Source of the DNA: Capillidium heterosporum
Lineage: Eukaryota > Entomophthoromycota > Entomophthoromycetes > Entomophthorales > Capillidiaceae
Length of the DNA stretch: 64,000 bases
Reading direction: 5' to 3'
Assembly: GCA_016630905.1 (NCBI GenBank)
Contig: WBMQ01000003.1
Span: 2,480,001 to 2,544,000, forward strand
Under the pieces are notes generated by a model. That model was not told the origin of the DNA, did not search any database, and saw nothing but the letters and a program-made list of their open reading frames with translations. The position numbers were made by a program, and so were the translations under genes. Shown one piece after another: positions 32,647 to 45,687 of the stretch; position 1 is the stretch's first letter, and every line of letters begins with the position of its first letter.

Positions 32647-33898
32647 AATTTACAGATTAATAAAGTTGACCAATTCTATTCATACTATCTACGTTGCATG
32701 TTTAATACCAATTTGAAGGCTGTTGAAGTGCAATTTTAAAAGAGCTGTAAGGTTTTGATATTTGATACTTAGGTAACATCATTAAAATACAGCTATAGGT
32801 AGTCTATATTTAAATATTTTGCATGGCTATTGAATGGTAATGAATTTTACCAATCGTATATATGTTTATAAGTTTTAGTAATCCATCAAATCTACATGCA
32901 GTTCAAAAAGCAATCTGCATACTCGACTTCCGAATTACTAATTACTCTTCGAGTCCAATTATAAAGTTAGAATAGGAAGCTACAAACTAACTACAGTGCT
33001 ACTCTGTTCAGCTAAACTGGGTAATTATTACAGTTAAGCTGATAAGAAATACCCAAGCTTACAATGGATGTATACTACCATTTGATTACCACACACCTAT
33101 TTGTTGGTCTACCTTTACCTCCAAATTTAATCCGATTTAAATAGTATACATATAAATTCTAAGCTCCTATCCTATTCTAATAGGATGGTGATCTAATGAG
33201 GTTTTAACAAGAGACAATAAGGTTGGCGGTGTTAAGTAGATGAAATTGGAAGGTAGAATATCAGCTAAACTTTAAATTTTCTTAGGCTAATTGTCACTTC
33301 TGATACATGCTAGTATAGCTGTGTATCCCTATAGATTTTAGCAGAAATGTTCTTGTTTATAAACATAGGTATATGTGTTCCTTTTAGCAAAATACAGGTA
33401 TAGTAAAACCTTGCATCCAAATATCCAAGTCCATTTTACGATTCCAGAGCTCTGCAAAATCACTTCAATCCACAAAGCTATGCTTTCCACTTTGGTAATC
33501 TGGAACTTGAGTGAACAAAGGAGGTGAGGTTACTAGCCAATTACTACAGCTTTAGGAAATTCGGGGTGGAAGTCAAGTTAAACCCCCCTACAGCTTCCAG
33601 AAATTCATCAAATCAAGCCAATCATTTTTGCTGATAAGCTAAAAGTAGCTTAAATGGTCACGTATTTAGGCATAACCTAAACTAAAACCAATCTGCATGA
33701 GTACTCTAACTTGAAGAAGTTACGTGTTGGAAAGACTCTTCAACTCAATAAATACTCAACCAGTGGCTATTTCAAACCCTTTTAAAGTTGGAGTACATAC
33801 GCCGGGGTTAACAAAAAACGTATTGGATTATACGACCTAGAAGTACCTCAAAGAACCGCCGGAATTATTTGCAATTGAATCGTGGAACTGAGTGCATT
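32647..33898. other. Intergenic, Sec7-family gene promoter
   Basis: AT-rich 1.25-kb gap with no gene, RNA or repeat recognised. The start codon at 33899 is preceded by a short unstructured leader. Confidence 0.4.
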
Positions 33899-36800
33899 AT
33901 GCCCGATATAAGCTCAGCTTCCCCAGTCACTTCACCTCACCTCAACAAAGCCAAACTTATGGAACTCAACAACTCGCAGAATAATCCAAATGACACTGTA
34001 GACAATAGCACAGACGATACCAGCTTGTCGAGGCAGTCTTCCAAATACAGAACCAGCAACCCTATTTCGTCCCACGTCTTTTTGATTAGTGCTTATGAGC
34101 AGATCTTGGAAGCCAAATCGGTACGGAGGTATCCCGAGCTTAAATCGGAAACACTTAGAGCTTTAGGTAAGTTTATTTATTATCAATATATTGTGGTAAC
34201 ATTTACTTTTTTAACTGTGGGTAATAGACTTGGCAAAGTCGGAAGGTTTTAGTAAGGAGCGAGCGTAAGTACCAATCCAAATTCCTTTTCTAATTTATAT
34301 TCGGTGTATAGTGCACTACCCCACAACATTGATGTAATTTTGCAACCGTTACTCCTAGCTTGTAAGACCGACTCCCAAACTTTAACGTTAATTGGATTGG
34401 ATGGGTTGAGCAAGCTTATTTCCTACGACTATTTAGCCGATAGTAACTCCAACAAGGAGGATCAGTTCAAGTCCAGCCTAGGCCAATCTACTAACAAGGA
34501 TGGCGTCAAAGAACGAAGTACCACCGAGAAGGCAGTGCTTGCCATATGTGGTTGCTTTGTCTGTGAGACGACCGAAGATAAAGTGCAAACTCAGGTTATT
34601 AAAGTAAATCGCGAAATAATATCCTTTATTAATCTTATACGAAGGGCCTCTTAGCTGCTGTATCCTCAGCTACTACACCAATCCACCAAGAAGCCCTACT
34701 GAACGCAATTCGTACCTTGTACAACATATTCTTGTTGTCGCGAGATATCAACAACCAAATTATTGCCCAGGGAACTCTAGTCCAGATGGCAAGGACAGTC
34801 TTTGGTCGTATTGACCTGGAGAAGTTGAATGCCGACAGTATGAGCAGAAGCAATTCGACCCGCTCGCGTAAACCAAGGAGTAATGCTGAAGTCCTATCTC
34901 GCTTGGATGACGATGAGGACACAGATCCTAAAGGTATATATGTAACTTTCTAACTGAGACTAACATTCTACTTTTTGTAGAGGAGATAGTTCCAGATTTG
35001 GGTCAATTGAGCTTAGAGGCCATTGGAGGGTAATTATCATCATATAACAATACGGCTTATAACCTTAATATAGTAAAGCAGCCGAAGCAGCAGCAAATTC
35101 GCAAGTCCAAGGCAATATCTGTGATATCAACAGCGATTACAACGTATTGGATGCCTTCTTGCTCTTTCGTGCTCTTTGCAAGCTTTCGGTCAAGCCCTAC
35201 CAGGCCGATGGGTAAATTTTTAGCTTTTTACAGTTGCTTAGCTTTGATTTAGCTCTTCAGACGTACGCTGTATGTCGTTGCGATCCAAACTTTTATCATT
35301 GTACCTTATTCTTATCACAGTCACCGAGTTCCCTGCAGTGTTTACTAAATCCAAGGTCTTCTTCGTTACACCAGGTGATGCCAACGCCCCTCGAAAGATA
35401 AGAGAGGAGACCTTCCTCAACGCAGTCAAGCCCTACCTCTGCATAAGTTTGAGCCGTAACCTGGTGTCGACTCTGCCCAAAGTCTATGAGATGACTCTGG
35501 CTGTTTTTGAGCTCTTTATGACAACTATGCGCCACCACCTAAAGGTTTTTATCGCATGTTTTAATTCCTTATACTAAATGAATCTTCCAATAGCGCGAGA
35601 TCGAGGTAATCCTTAAGGAAATTATCATCCCTATTTTGGAGATGAAGCCTACCGGCAATCAACATCAGAAGCATTTGATGTTAGCAATGTTGGTTACCAA
35701 GATCTGTACTGACTCGCAGCTCCTTGTCGAGATCTACTTGAACTATGATTGCGGTCGAGGCAGTCTCAACAACAACATTTTCGAGAGGCTTACATCGGCT
35801 CTATCTAAACTTACCTTGCCCAGCCGAAATCCCAATGATGAAGAACAATCCGGTTACCTTTGGGACGAAATTGATACCTACTACGTAAGCTCAACCACCA
35901 TGACCCGTGAAGATCTCGTCACTTTACCACCTTTAACTTCAGACCGGTTCACTGGGTATTTCATGAACCACTCCTTCTTCTCACGTATGCAGTTCACCGA
36001 TGCTCACCTGCAGCAGCGTAGTTTAGAGTGTTTAGTTGGTATCCTCAAATCGTTGGTCCAGTGGTCTAACCGTGGTCTACGCATCGTCGAAGAAACCAAC
36101 GGGACCAACGGTCGGGCCAGCAGTCTAAATGGACGAGCTGGATCTGACGACGATGCCTCTGAGATCTCCCAAACCCAGACTGTGACTTCGGACTTCACAG
36201 CCATAGGTACTGACATCATATCGACGGCAGACGACCCGACTCAGTTTGAGATGATGAAGACTCGGAAGCAGACCTTACGTAAGGGTGTCGAACTTTTCAA
36301 CCGGAAGCCGAAAAAAGGCATCGAAAGCCTGATTGCTGACGGATTTATTAGTAGTAGCGACCCTCACGACGTAGCTGAGTTCCTCCACAGCTCCAACGAC
36401 CTCGATAAGGGTATGATTGGGGAGTACCTTGGGGACGCGTAATTTTTATTTATTTGAGTTTTGAGTAACGCCTTTTTAGGGACAAATATTGCGTGAGCAT
36501 CATGCACGAGTTCGTAGACCAACTTGACTTTAAGGACAAGGAGTTTGTAGCCGCCATGCGTCACTTTTTATCCCGCTTCCGACTACCTGGTGAAGCTCAG
36601 AAAATCGATAGATTCATGCTCAAGTTTGCCGAACGCTACGTCGAGCAGAACCCAACTTTGTTCACCAATGCCGGTAGTTGATTTTTTAATAATATCTAAT
36701 TTAGTTACTGTAGACTGTGTGTACGTGCTGGCTTACTCGGTCATTATGCTGAACACCGATCTACACAACCCTCAGGTCAAGCGACGCATGACTAAATCCG

Positions 36801-39800
36801 AGTTCATCAAGAACAACCGTGGTATTAATGACAGCGCCGACCTTCCCGACGAACTCCTCCAGGATATCTATGACCAGATCGCCTCCTCGGAAATCCAACT
36901 CAAGGAGGATGTGTCTCCCGTCGAAACTCCAACGACGACCCCAACCGGTGTAAGTGGAGTTTTAAATTCAGGCTTAGCAGCCCAGTTCGATATACTAGGA
37001 ACAAGATCTCGTAAGCAACAGGACATCGCAAATGCCAATTCCAAGCGGATGTCATCCAACGCTGAAGTATATTTTTTAGCTACAAAGTTTTGCTCATCAG
37101 TTATTTAGCGGTATTTAACCAAGATGTTGAGCCGAAAAAGCTACCTCAACGAAATGGGCGGCATGTCGATCTTCTACTCAGCTTCTCACTTTGAACATGT
37201 AAAACCGATGTTCGAGGTGTCTTGGATGGCAGTCTTAGCCGCCATCAGTGGCCCTTTAAAGGATTCTGAGTCCCCTTCGGTCATTGGTCAATGCTTAGAT
37301 GGGTTCCGGTACGCCATCCACATCGCTGGCTTCTTCGACCTTGATCTAGCTCGTTCTGCCTTCGTCACTACCCTCGGTAACTTCAGTTTCTTGAGTGATA
37401 TATCCGAAATGCGACCTAAGAACGTAGATGCCATAAAGGCCATACTAGACATCGCCGTAGCTGAAGGCAATTACCTGAAAGGGGCTTGGAACGATGTATT
37501 ACAAGTTGTTAACCACTTGGTGAGATTACAGCTTGTACCTAACTTCTCTGCTACTACCAACGGTAGAGATAGAAGCTTGGTAGCCCATAGAGATTCACAG
37601 GTTAGGCAAGTTGGGCATATCGCGATGCTGGAAGGCAACAGTCAGAATATGCTCATTGCCGTGGACAAAGTGTTTGCTTCCAGCGTCTACTTAAATGGTC
37701 CTGCTATAGTTGACTTTATTAAGGCATTAGCCGCCATCTCCTGGTCCGAGTTAGAAAACATGCCCAAAGCCTTCGATAGGACTAGGGCCCAATCTTCACC
37801 CCGTATGTTCTCGATCCAGAAGGTCGTCGAGGTAGCCTACTACAACATGAATCGTATCCGATTGGAGTGGAAAGAGATGTGGATGGTATTAGGGCCCCTC
37901 TTTAATCAGGTTGGCTGCCACCGCAACGAAGTGATCAGCTCCTTCGCCGTCGATTCCTTACGCCAACTGGCCATGAAGTTCCTAGAGAAACCGGAGCTTT
38001 CTCACTACAAGTTCCAAAAGATCTTTTTAATGCCGTTTGCCCACATCATCGTCCACAACCCCAATGACGGCATCAAGGATATGGTGCTGCAGTGTCTCAT
38101 CCAAATGATCCGGACATACCGAGCTAACATTAAATCGGGTTGGTTTACGATACTTGAGATATTGAGCCGAGCTGCCAATGACCGGTCGGATGAAATCGTA
38201 CGGCAGGCTTTACATACGGTGAAAGGATTGGCTGACGACAGCTTCGAGGAAGTTACCAACCCGGAGATCTTCCCCGTATACTTGAGCTGCCTTGCCCAAT
38301 TTACAAAGCACCCTGAGTTCCAGAAGCTTGGGTAAGTTGACAGTATGTTTTTGATATTGACTTTAATTTTTGCAAGGTTGCAGGCCGTTGATACGTTCAA
38401 ATCGACCTGTGATAGGGTCATTGCCCAGCATGAAGCCGTCGAAGATGCGGAAAACGAACTGGACGCAAACCGGGACGAAAGCTCCTACGACCTTACCTTC
38501 TACAACCCCATTTTCCAGAATCTGATGACAATGATCATGGAGGTCTTGGACCTCGAGATCCGCTCCAAGTAACTTTTGGTCATTAGACTGCATAGCTAAC
38601 TTCTTTAAAGGGCCATGGACCTCATGTTCACTTATCTACATCAGCACGGGCACCAGTTCCCACCTAGCTTCTGGCACCATATCCTGGACGACGTCTTGTT
38701 CCCCCTCTTCGCTGACCTAGGTAAATTGGATCACAAGATCCGAATTCGGTTCGCTTCCAGAGAGGACAGTATGGTGTGGTTATCTACAACCTTAGTCCAA
38801 GCGCTGACCAAGTTTGTCGATTTGTTCACCGTCTACTTTGACCGGGTGTTCCAGTTCCTCAACGGTCTACTCGACCTTTTGTCGGTATGCTTGTGCCAGG
38901 ATAACCCTACCTTGGTCAAAATTGGTAGCGACTGCCTGAGGTCTTTGGTCGAGAAGAATGTCGATCGACTGGCCAAGCCGGATTGGGAACGCATCCTGTC
39001 GATCGTTATTAGGCTATTCAAAGCTACTACCCGCATCTCACTGGTAGATAGCAGCTCAACAAACTTGACAATTTCAAGCCGGGCCAAGGATTCGACCTCG
39101 CAGAAGTGGTTGGAGACCTTTGAGACAACAGCGCCAGTCCCTTTAGTCCCTACAACCCCCAACCAGCAGCTCAATTTGTGCCTGACCATGGTAGGTTTGG
39201 TCGAGGATACCTTCCTCCAGCACGACAATATCTTTGCCAAATTGGATCCGGTGCACATCTTTGTCATCCTCGATGTCATTGAACGCAGCTACTTAGAGAC
39301 TCAGAGCATAAACTCGCAGTTCGACTTGAAGGGTTCTATTGAACGGCAAGGTAACCTTTTTATGCGATAAAAATTCTAATAATGTAAATGAATGTAGCTG
39401 TTACCAAGATGGAGAAGTTTGCTGCCACTTCGTTAGCTCTCGAGTTAAGTTCGTTAGTTTGCCTCATCAAAGTATTACTCAAGATGTACATTGACGAAGC
39501 CAATCAGTACAAGGAGTATCGTAGTGAGATCGAAGCTCGACTTATCCCGTAAGCCTTCATCTAAATAGAACTTTCAATTTATATTTTTAAAATTAGATTA
39601 TGCCAGGACTCTTTCCGTCAATTCAATTTGTTGAGTGCATACCCTATGGCTCCAGGACTTAAGAACATCTACGATCTGTGGCACCAAGTCATCTTGAGGA
39701 TTGGTAACTTCCTGTGTAAAGCTTCAGGGGATGAGGTATGCTTATTGCTTTTTAGTATCTGAGGCTAATATCATTTTCAAAATAGTTCCGGACTGTATTT

Positions 39801-40022
39801 GGACCTTCCAGCAAAGAAATCATCACTACCTTGAAGCATCAGCACCTCAGCCATGAAGTACAACAGATGCTATTCAACGTCATGACTCGAGTTGACGATC
39901 TCTATATCCACAATCGTAAGGTCGAATCAAATCAGGTGGATGTTATCGAAGTTCAAGATTCTACTGAATTGAAGAAATCTGAATCAGAAAGTTCCAAGTC
40001 CAGTTACCATGAGTCGAATTGA
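33899..40022 (+). CDS. SEC7: ARF guanine nucleotide exchange factor, BIG/Sec7 type
   Basis: Sixteen exons: join(33899..34166, 34228..34264, 34312..34603, 34645..34933, 34981..35029, 35074..35211, 35253..35544, 35594..36438, 36480..36673, 36705..37066, 37109..38331, 38377..38568, 38611..39350, 39398..39548, 39597..39735, 39786..40022); 5448 nt, 1815 aa. Introns are 31-65 nt. Domain order: DCB ([22 protein letters not shown]), HUS with the NYDC box, Sec7 domain about 677-870, then HDS repeats. The catalytic Glu775 lies in [20 protein letters not shown], and [18 protein letters not shown] matches the ARF-binding part. It activates ARF GTPases at the trans-Golgi for vesicle budding. Every splice junction preserves frame. 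It is the longest gene in the window and looks intact. Confidence 0.93.
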
Positions 40023-41149
40023 GACTGTAGATGGATCTATCAGCAACTTTAGTTTTTCAACTTTTCACCTCATATAATAAGTTCTGCATTCCTACACGAT
40101 CTATTTTAAACTACTTCTAGCTTGCTCTGTGAAATTAAAATTTATTTGTATTTAATCAAATTTGAATTATTTTTATAGTGATGGGCCAAGTAACTCAAAC
40201 ATACACATTTAATAGTAAAATGTACATTTTGGTCTATTACTTTAGAGCTACAGCCTCACGGCTACAGTCCCAAATTTCCTAACCTGGGTACTTTTATTCC
40301 CTAACCAAAACTCATTTGAACTACTTTTGCCGAAAATCCAGCCCTTTCTTAACCACTGATACATTTTAATTCCAATTCCAACTTGATCCCAGCTACCTCA
40401 ACTGGTTTCGAATTGTAGGTTGGTATAGTCAACTCCCTTCAATCCATAGATCGATAGCACTAATAGAAAGCTGGAAAGGCATCAATAGATCCAATTTAAG
40501 AAGATTCTCATCTTTGGTAACTTTAGTGGAATAGAAAAATATTTGAACTTCACTTTGGTTTACAACCGTTGCATATAGCTCAGTATTGAAATGTAGTGGA
40601 TAGCGATAACAAAATGTAAAAGTTTTGAAATTTTCAACTTGGCAGCTGTTAAACCCTTCATCAAGTGCTAGTGCTATATTATCAAAACTTGAATTTATCA
40701 TATACGTGCTGAGTAGACCTCAATACATTCCTACTTCCTTTCCCAAGACTTTAGCTCTGCCGATATTGGAAATCTCGTTTTAAATCATTCAAGTATATTT
40801 ATATATATTGTTTCACTTGGTGTTATAAATATGTGTCTTTAATAATCTGAATGCTTTCAAATTCAACGGTAGGTATAACCAACTGTCAAAAATAGAAGGC
40901 TAGATTGGACATAAAATACTTATCCCTGTTCTCTATAGGGTTAAAGCATCAGTTACGTTAACTTTTTAATCAATGTACCATATAGCATTAGCGTAAAAGA
41001 AGGATGTAGGCGAAAGGCAAGCTAAAAATCTATAACTATAGCTGTAAGAGGGTAAACTACTAAAACATGAAAAGAAGTAGCTTCAACTTTACAACCTTAT
41101 TATAAATTTGTAAAAATAGCGGGCCTAACTTGTAGCTGATAGTGTATTT
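40023..41149. other. Intergenic
   Basis: AT-rich gap between the Sec7-family gene and the first secreted-protein gene. A 90-codon minus-strand frame from an ATG at 40701 to 40429 (starting MINSSFDNIALALDEGFN) exists. It has no family signal, signal peptide or splice partner, so I do not call it a gene. Confidence 0.35.
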
Positions 41150-41656
41150 TTAGCCCGATTTTCGCCAACGTGTGTTCTTTTCTTCACCTTTTACCTGTTG
41201 AATAACTCTTCTGCGTTGCTCATCTCTCTGCCTAAAGAACTTTTCTCCTTCTAATATTTTTGACTCTGCTTCTGATTCAGCAATATCATTTTTTAAGCGT
41301 TCTTCAAGTTGTTTAAATTCATCGGCAAGCGATGTCTTAAGAGCTGGACTAGGTTGACCAGCTGATGATTTAATTGGCCTGGCACGAGCACTGGTTAGGA
41401 TCTTAGAGTTATTGGATTCTGGGTCGCTAGAAGTCGGAGCCTTCTTCAACTGGGCAAGTGCTCTTAAGACCAATTTCTTCACAGTACTGGCTGCATTTCC
41501 ATAGCTGGGAAGAGAACCTGATGGAATACTTGCTTGGGATGGAGAACGGACAACTAACAAATTAGCACTACGTTTAAGGTTTTGGACATATCCATTGGTG
41601 AAAACAATTAAAAGTTGGATGTAGGCCAATATACCAAAGATATAGAAACGCTTCAT
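41150..41656 (-). CDS. Small secreted protein, lineage-specific
   Basis: The open frame runs further upstream, but the ATG at 41656 starts a clear signal peptide (MKRFYIFGILAYIQLLIVF, cut near residue 22). This start gives 168 aa. A TATATAAAG box preceded by CAGCC lies ~40-50 bp upstream. Right after the signal come an LKR dibasic site and SANLLVVRSPSQ, the same position where the two neighbouring secreted proteins carry a KR/RR-bounded peptide. The C-terminal half is a charged helix or coiled coil (about 110-165, rich in E, K, R, Q). I do not recognise the family. The product is probably extracellular; function is unknown. Confidence 0.6.
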   Translation of the reverse strand: MKRFYIFGILAYIQLLIVFTNGYVQNLKRSANLLVVRSPSQASIPSGSLPSYGNAASTVKKLVLRALAQLKKAPTSSDPESNNSKILTSARARPIKSSAGQPSPALKTSLADEFKQLEERLKNDIAESEAESKILEGEKFFRQRDEQRRRVIQQVKGEEKNTRWRKSG

Positions 41657-44273
41657 TGCTTTTATAAAGACTTTGGCTAAGGAATCTTTGGCTTTATATA
41701 GGCTGGCGGCAAATTGTCTATTACTCGATAAGGAAATGACATATGGAATGCCAATACAATGCAATTTTACATTTACTGGAAACGGTGATGACGGTTCAGT
41801 AGCTTATATTGCTCTATATTCCTTCCAGTGCTATGTAACATTTGTGTTTACTATATAAGTTTTTAGCAGTTTTTTTCATCCTACTTCCATTTATAAAACT
41901 TTGGCTTTGGCAATCATTGAAATTACCTTAAATCGATCAGATATACTTATAAATTTTGTACTTTGCGTTATAAAGCTGTGCCTTAATTGAGCTGATCGCA
42001 TTTATTGAACAGAATTGTCTAGAGCTATGAATGCTTGGAAAGGTATTGGCACAATTCGTCTACCACTTTACCCTTACAGTATGTCTAGTAAAGACAAATC
42101 TATAATATAGGAGAGCAGTTGCAACGATAAGTATTATAAAATAATCTAGGTAAGCTACATCCCACCTACTTTTTCAAGTTTAAGTAATAGGATGGCTTTC
42201 AATTCATCTACATTTACCTAATTTTTGAGATGATCTGGCTCTATCAAGTTTTTTGAGCTGCTTTTCAAAACACATTTAGTAGCCCTTTGGGCTTTCCTGC
42301 CATCTATAGTGTTTGAGTGACATTTCAATCAAGCATGGTGGTTCTAACTCACTGTTGGGAAGCATCCACAAAGAACGCTTACCAGCAGGGATTAGCCAGG
42401 AAGCAACAGTAGCCAGTACTCTATAAAGTCTAAAAAAGTTGATGATAAAGCTATATAAAGAGGAAACTTGTGCTTGAAGTCTAGTTCAGAGGTGATAGGA
42501 GAGTAGGAGCACTCCAGTTGTAGCTAGAAGGCTAAGGAGCATAGTTGGATTCATTAGTTCAATAGAGTTCTAGGATTCGATTCAGTTTGGTTCTAAAGTT
42601 CAGGTCAGGCAACTCTCTGGCTTAGAGGGATGCTAATTCTCAGTTATAAACTATACCATCACAGTGAATCTATATTATGTCGATAGTAGAAGGAAGTATC
42701 AAATGACTCAAGACGTTTAGTTACTAGCTACCTAACCTACTACTAACTTCACTGTGGGCCTTATATAGATGACTTTTATTTAGCAGTTGGTACTTTGGAT
42801 ACTGGTAATTAACGTTTTACCTAATTCACCAGTACTAATATACACACTATTCTTCTGAACAGTTGTCAGTAACTTTAGGTAATACAGAGGTTGATTGGGG
42901 ACAGTCAATGCTAAATCAAACGCCTAATTCATGCTAAAGGGAAAGAGTTTCTAGTATTAATAGGGTAGATGCTGAACTAGTAATCTATGAACCTGTGATA
43001 TAGATCTGAATTCTAGTTATTAAGCGAAACTACAGCTGATTTAGAAAGATTTCCTTACACAAATACTACTTGTAACCTTGAGAAACAAAAGGTACATATA
43101 TCTTAGTTTTCCTTACTACTAGCAATACTACTATCTATATCAGCTTATTTGTTACTAAATTAAGGAACTTCAATCCTCTTATAACGATTGATCCCTCTCG
43201 TACCTTTTTGGAACTATCAAGCCCTTTGTCTGAGACTGAATCCCTAAAATTTTACACATTCGAATTTACAACGGCGCCTTCCATTTCGTTTATTTTACTC
43301 TTGAAGTTGGAAGGGGGTATTGTTGAAGCAACGTCTTTAGATGATGAATGCTCAATCGCGTTCAAATATAAGCTCAGCCATCTATCCAATATATCCCCAT
43401 TTCATCTAGCGTTGCTGACTACAAATTATTTAAAATCTCGTTTATCGATTAAACTACTCGTAGGTTGATTTGTAAGTAGAATATAAATATATATATTAAA
43501 TATGTAAATTTTTTCATAGTTTATTAGTTAAAAGTCGAGTACTAACAATTGGCTTTTTATATATTCTTGAGTATTTTTAATCTTGGCAGGGAAACTAACT
43601 ATTAATTAGTAATAGTCCAAAACTTTAATTGCATTTTACAATTACCAAGCTCGGCAGAAACACTTTCAAAGCCATCACAATTTCCAAAACTTGGATTATC
43701 AGGATATAAATGGTTTTAGTAGTTTGTGCTTTTAAACAAACTATATATTTTTCAATAATTTTAATAAATTGTAGTATCAATTTCTAGACTATAGGCCAAT
43801 TTGCGGTGTAAAGTGCTAGGACCTAAAACTATATCTACTTGAAGCATTAGATTTAACAGCCAAAGACATCTTAGGTAAAATAGTAGAATATGTAAATTTT
43901 TGGGCAAGTACTACTTTCGATAACGTGTTCTAATTTCCCAGTTTATACTACTTTTTACCTACTGTAAATGTATATAATCCATTGGTGATGACTTGATGTC
44001 AAAATTTTTGACAATTAGTAACCTAAAAAGCAAAAGTATACATAGCAGCTTCAATTTGATCAATTACCGCTTCGAAATAAAGCTATTTAAATATACTCCT
44101 TCATCAAATGTAAAATGATCACACTAGTTTGTTTATATAGAGTGATTTTAATTATGCAACTTTCTGATATAAAAGTAAACTGTATAAGCGCTGATGGATT
44201 TACCAGGTTTATGAAGTTTATTAAGTTATAAGCTTTAGTTGATGAAATGTAGCTAAACCAAAGTCAGATAGGT
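41657..44273. other. Intergenic, possible old repeat material
   Basis: About 2.6 kb. 42300-42680 differs in texture (less AT, a CTATATAAAG box near 42451) and may be an old solo LTR, but matching termini and a target duplication could not be established. A frame at 43208-43468 (+) shows no family signal. Confidence 0.3.
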
Positions 44274-45635
44274 CTATTTTTTACCTTTAGGATCAGCTTT
44301 GCTGGCTGAATTAGTTGATGTAGGAGGTGAAGCAGCTTTCTTTTGAGCTTGAGGAGTTTGTTGGTTGGCACCTTTTGGTAGGTTCTTTTTAACAGCATCG
44401 GCATAGGACATTTTGGGCTTAGCTGATGGCTGTACAGGTGGGTTTTTTGCGTTGATAGGTTGGGCTCCGCCTTTAGGCTTGGGGACGTAGGCGCAAGAAC
44501 CGCCCTTACTACGCGTACAGTTGGGTGCTTGGTTAGATCCATTTTCAGCAGCTTCGTTCCTTGCCAGTGATGCTGCCTGCTGTTCTTTATCGGCTACAGT
44601 CTTAGCCATTTGATTTAGTTTGACTGCGTCCTTTGCTCTCTTGGCATCCACACTGGCGTTTATTACACTACTGATGACAGCGGCCCCTTTAGCACAGGCA
44701 TCCAATACTGTATTCGAGTTACCGGTTATTTTAACAGCCTGGCTAGCAGTATTAAGCCCCGCTGAACCTAGCGCCACAAAACTTGCACACCCCTTCAAAA
44801 TCTCATTTTGAGCCTTTAATTTATCTTTGGTGGCTTGTAGGTGCTCCTTGGTGCCGGGAGTCAGAGATGCGGGATTGGGCATCGTGTTGTACCTTTGAAG
44901 AGCATGGTATCCCTTTCTAGCTTCCATATCCGCATTGTTGAGTGTCGCTCCCACTTTAAGTACCGAGGAAGCTAAGGAAGCTTTCGGGTCACCGGCTAAG
45001 TTTAAGGCGGAGCTTAATATGTTACTCGCAGCAGAACCGTACTTTCTGTTCCCTTCCGTCTTTATCTCATTCTTGGTATCGGGAGTGCTCTTGGCGAGCT
45101 TATTTTCAATTTTTCCCGCGGCATTAGCCGCTGCAGCCAATTCGTTAGTGAGACTGTACCCATTTTTCAAGCCATTGGCGAAATCCGATCCAGAGGCAGC
45201 AGCAACTGTGCCAACGACAGCAGACCCAGCATTTCTCGCCGCTCCAAAGTATTTGCCGTCAGTGTTACTCTTTAATCCTTTTTCCTTAAATGCATCAGTC
45301 GTACCTACTACAGCCTGATTGAAATAGCTTCCAATAGTACTTGATCTAACTGGCGGTTTATGATTCGGAACTTGGGCCTCTAATTGACCTGGGCTTGGTT
45401 GTTGTTGTCCTTGTTGTGCTGGAGCATTAGAGGATCCTTCGCCGTTATTTCCATTCGGTGATGAGCGTTTCGATAATGTCAAGTACAAGTCCAACGATTT
45501 ATCCACTAGGGGTCCACTACGTTTTAAGTTCTTTGTGAAAAATTGGCGTAAACCGCGCCTTTCATTCAGTCCATTAGCGGAGATGGTTGCAAGTAAGGCG
45601 TATGTTAGAATTACAAGTATGCTGAGGTTTTTCAT
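44274..45635 (-). CDS. Secreted protein with dibasic-bounded peptide, paralogue 1
   Basis: Single exon; the ATG at 45635 begins the signal peptide (MKNLSILVILTYALLATIS), giving 453 aa. After a short pro-segment come KR and a peptide SGPLVDKSLDLYLTLSKR, i.e. 16 residues between two KR sites of the Kex2 type. An Ala/Lys-rich helical region follows (about 90-330), resembling repeated amphipathic helices. The tail is Pro/Lys-rich with CTRSKGGSCAYV. The peptide and overall plan match the gene at 46778-48274. No known domain is recognised. Kex2 cleavage would release a short peptide plus a larger C-terminal chain; this is inference. The promoter has CAGCCGTATTTAAAGG ~45 bp upstream. Confidence 0.7.
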   Translation of the reverse strand: MKNLSILVILTYALLATISANGLNERRGLRQFFTKNLKRSGPLVDKSLDLYLTLSKRSSPNGNNGEGSSNAPAQQGQQQPSPGQLEAQVPNHKPPVRSSTIGSYFNQAVVGTTDAFKEKGLKSNTDGKYFGAARNAGSAVVGTVAAASGSDFANGLKNGYSLTNELAAAANAAGKIENKLAKSTPDTKNEIKTEGNRKYGSAASNILSSALNLAGDPKASLASSVLKVGATLNNADMEARKGYHALQRYNTMPNPASLTPGTKEHLQATKDKLKAQNEILKGCASFVALGSAGLNTASQAVKITGNSNTVLDACAKGAAVISSVINASVDAKRAKDAVKLNQMAKTVADKEQQAASLARNEAAENGSNQAPNCTRSKGGSCAYVPKPKGGAQPINAKNPPVQPSAKPKMSYADAVKKNLPKGANQQTPQAQKKAASPPTSTNSASKADPKGKK

Positions 45636-45670
45636 AGTTGTCTGTTGAAGTTTCAAGCTTTACATCTCTA

Positions 45671-45687
45671 TCCTTTAAATACGGCTG
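45671..45687 (-). promoter_or_regulatory. Core promoter, secreted paralogue 1
   Basis: Minus strand reads CAGCCGTATTTAAAGGA, a TATA-like element directly preceded by CAGCCG, 36-52 nt before the ATG. It matches the element of paralogue 2. Confidence 0.5.

Noticed and set aside
40429-40701. 90-codon ORF starting with ATG
   Set aside because: No signal peptide, domain, promoter element or splice partner; could be chance in AT-rich DNA.
42300-42680. Possible solo LTR with a TATA box and TG...CA ends
   Set aside because: I could not find matching termini, a target-site duplication or a second copy; resemblance to the 20.5-kb LTR is limited to a few short words.
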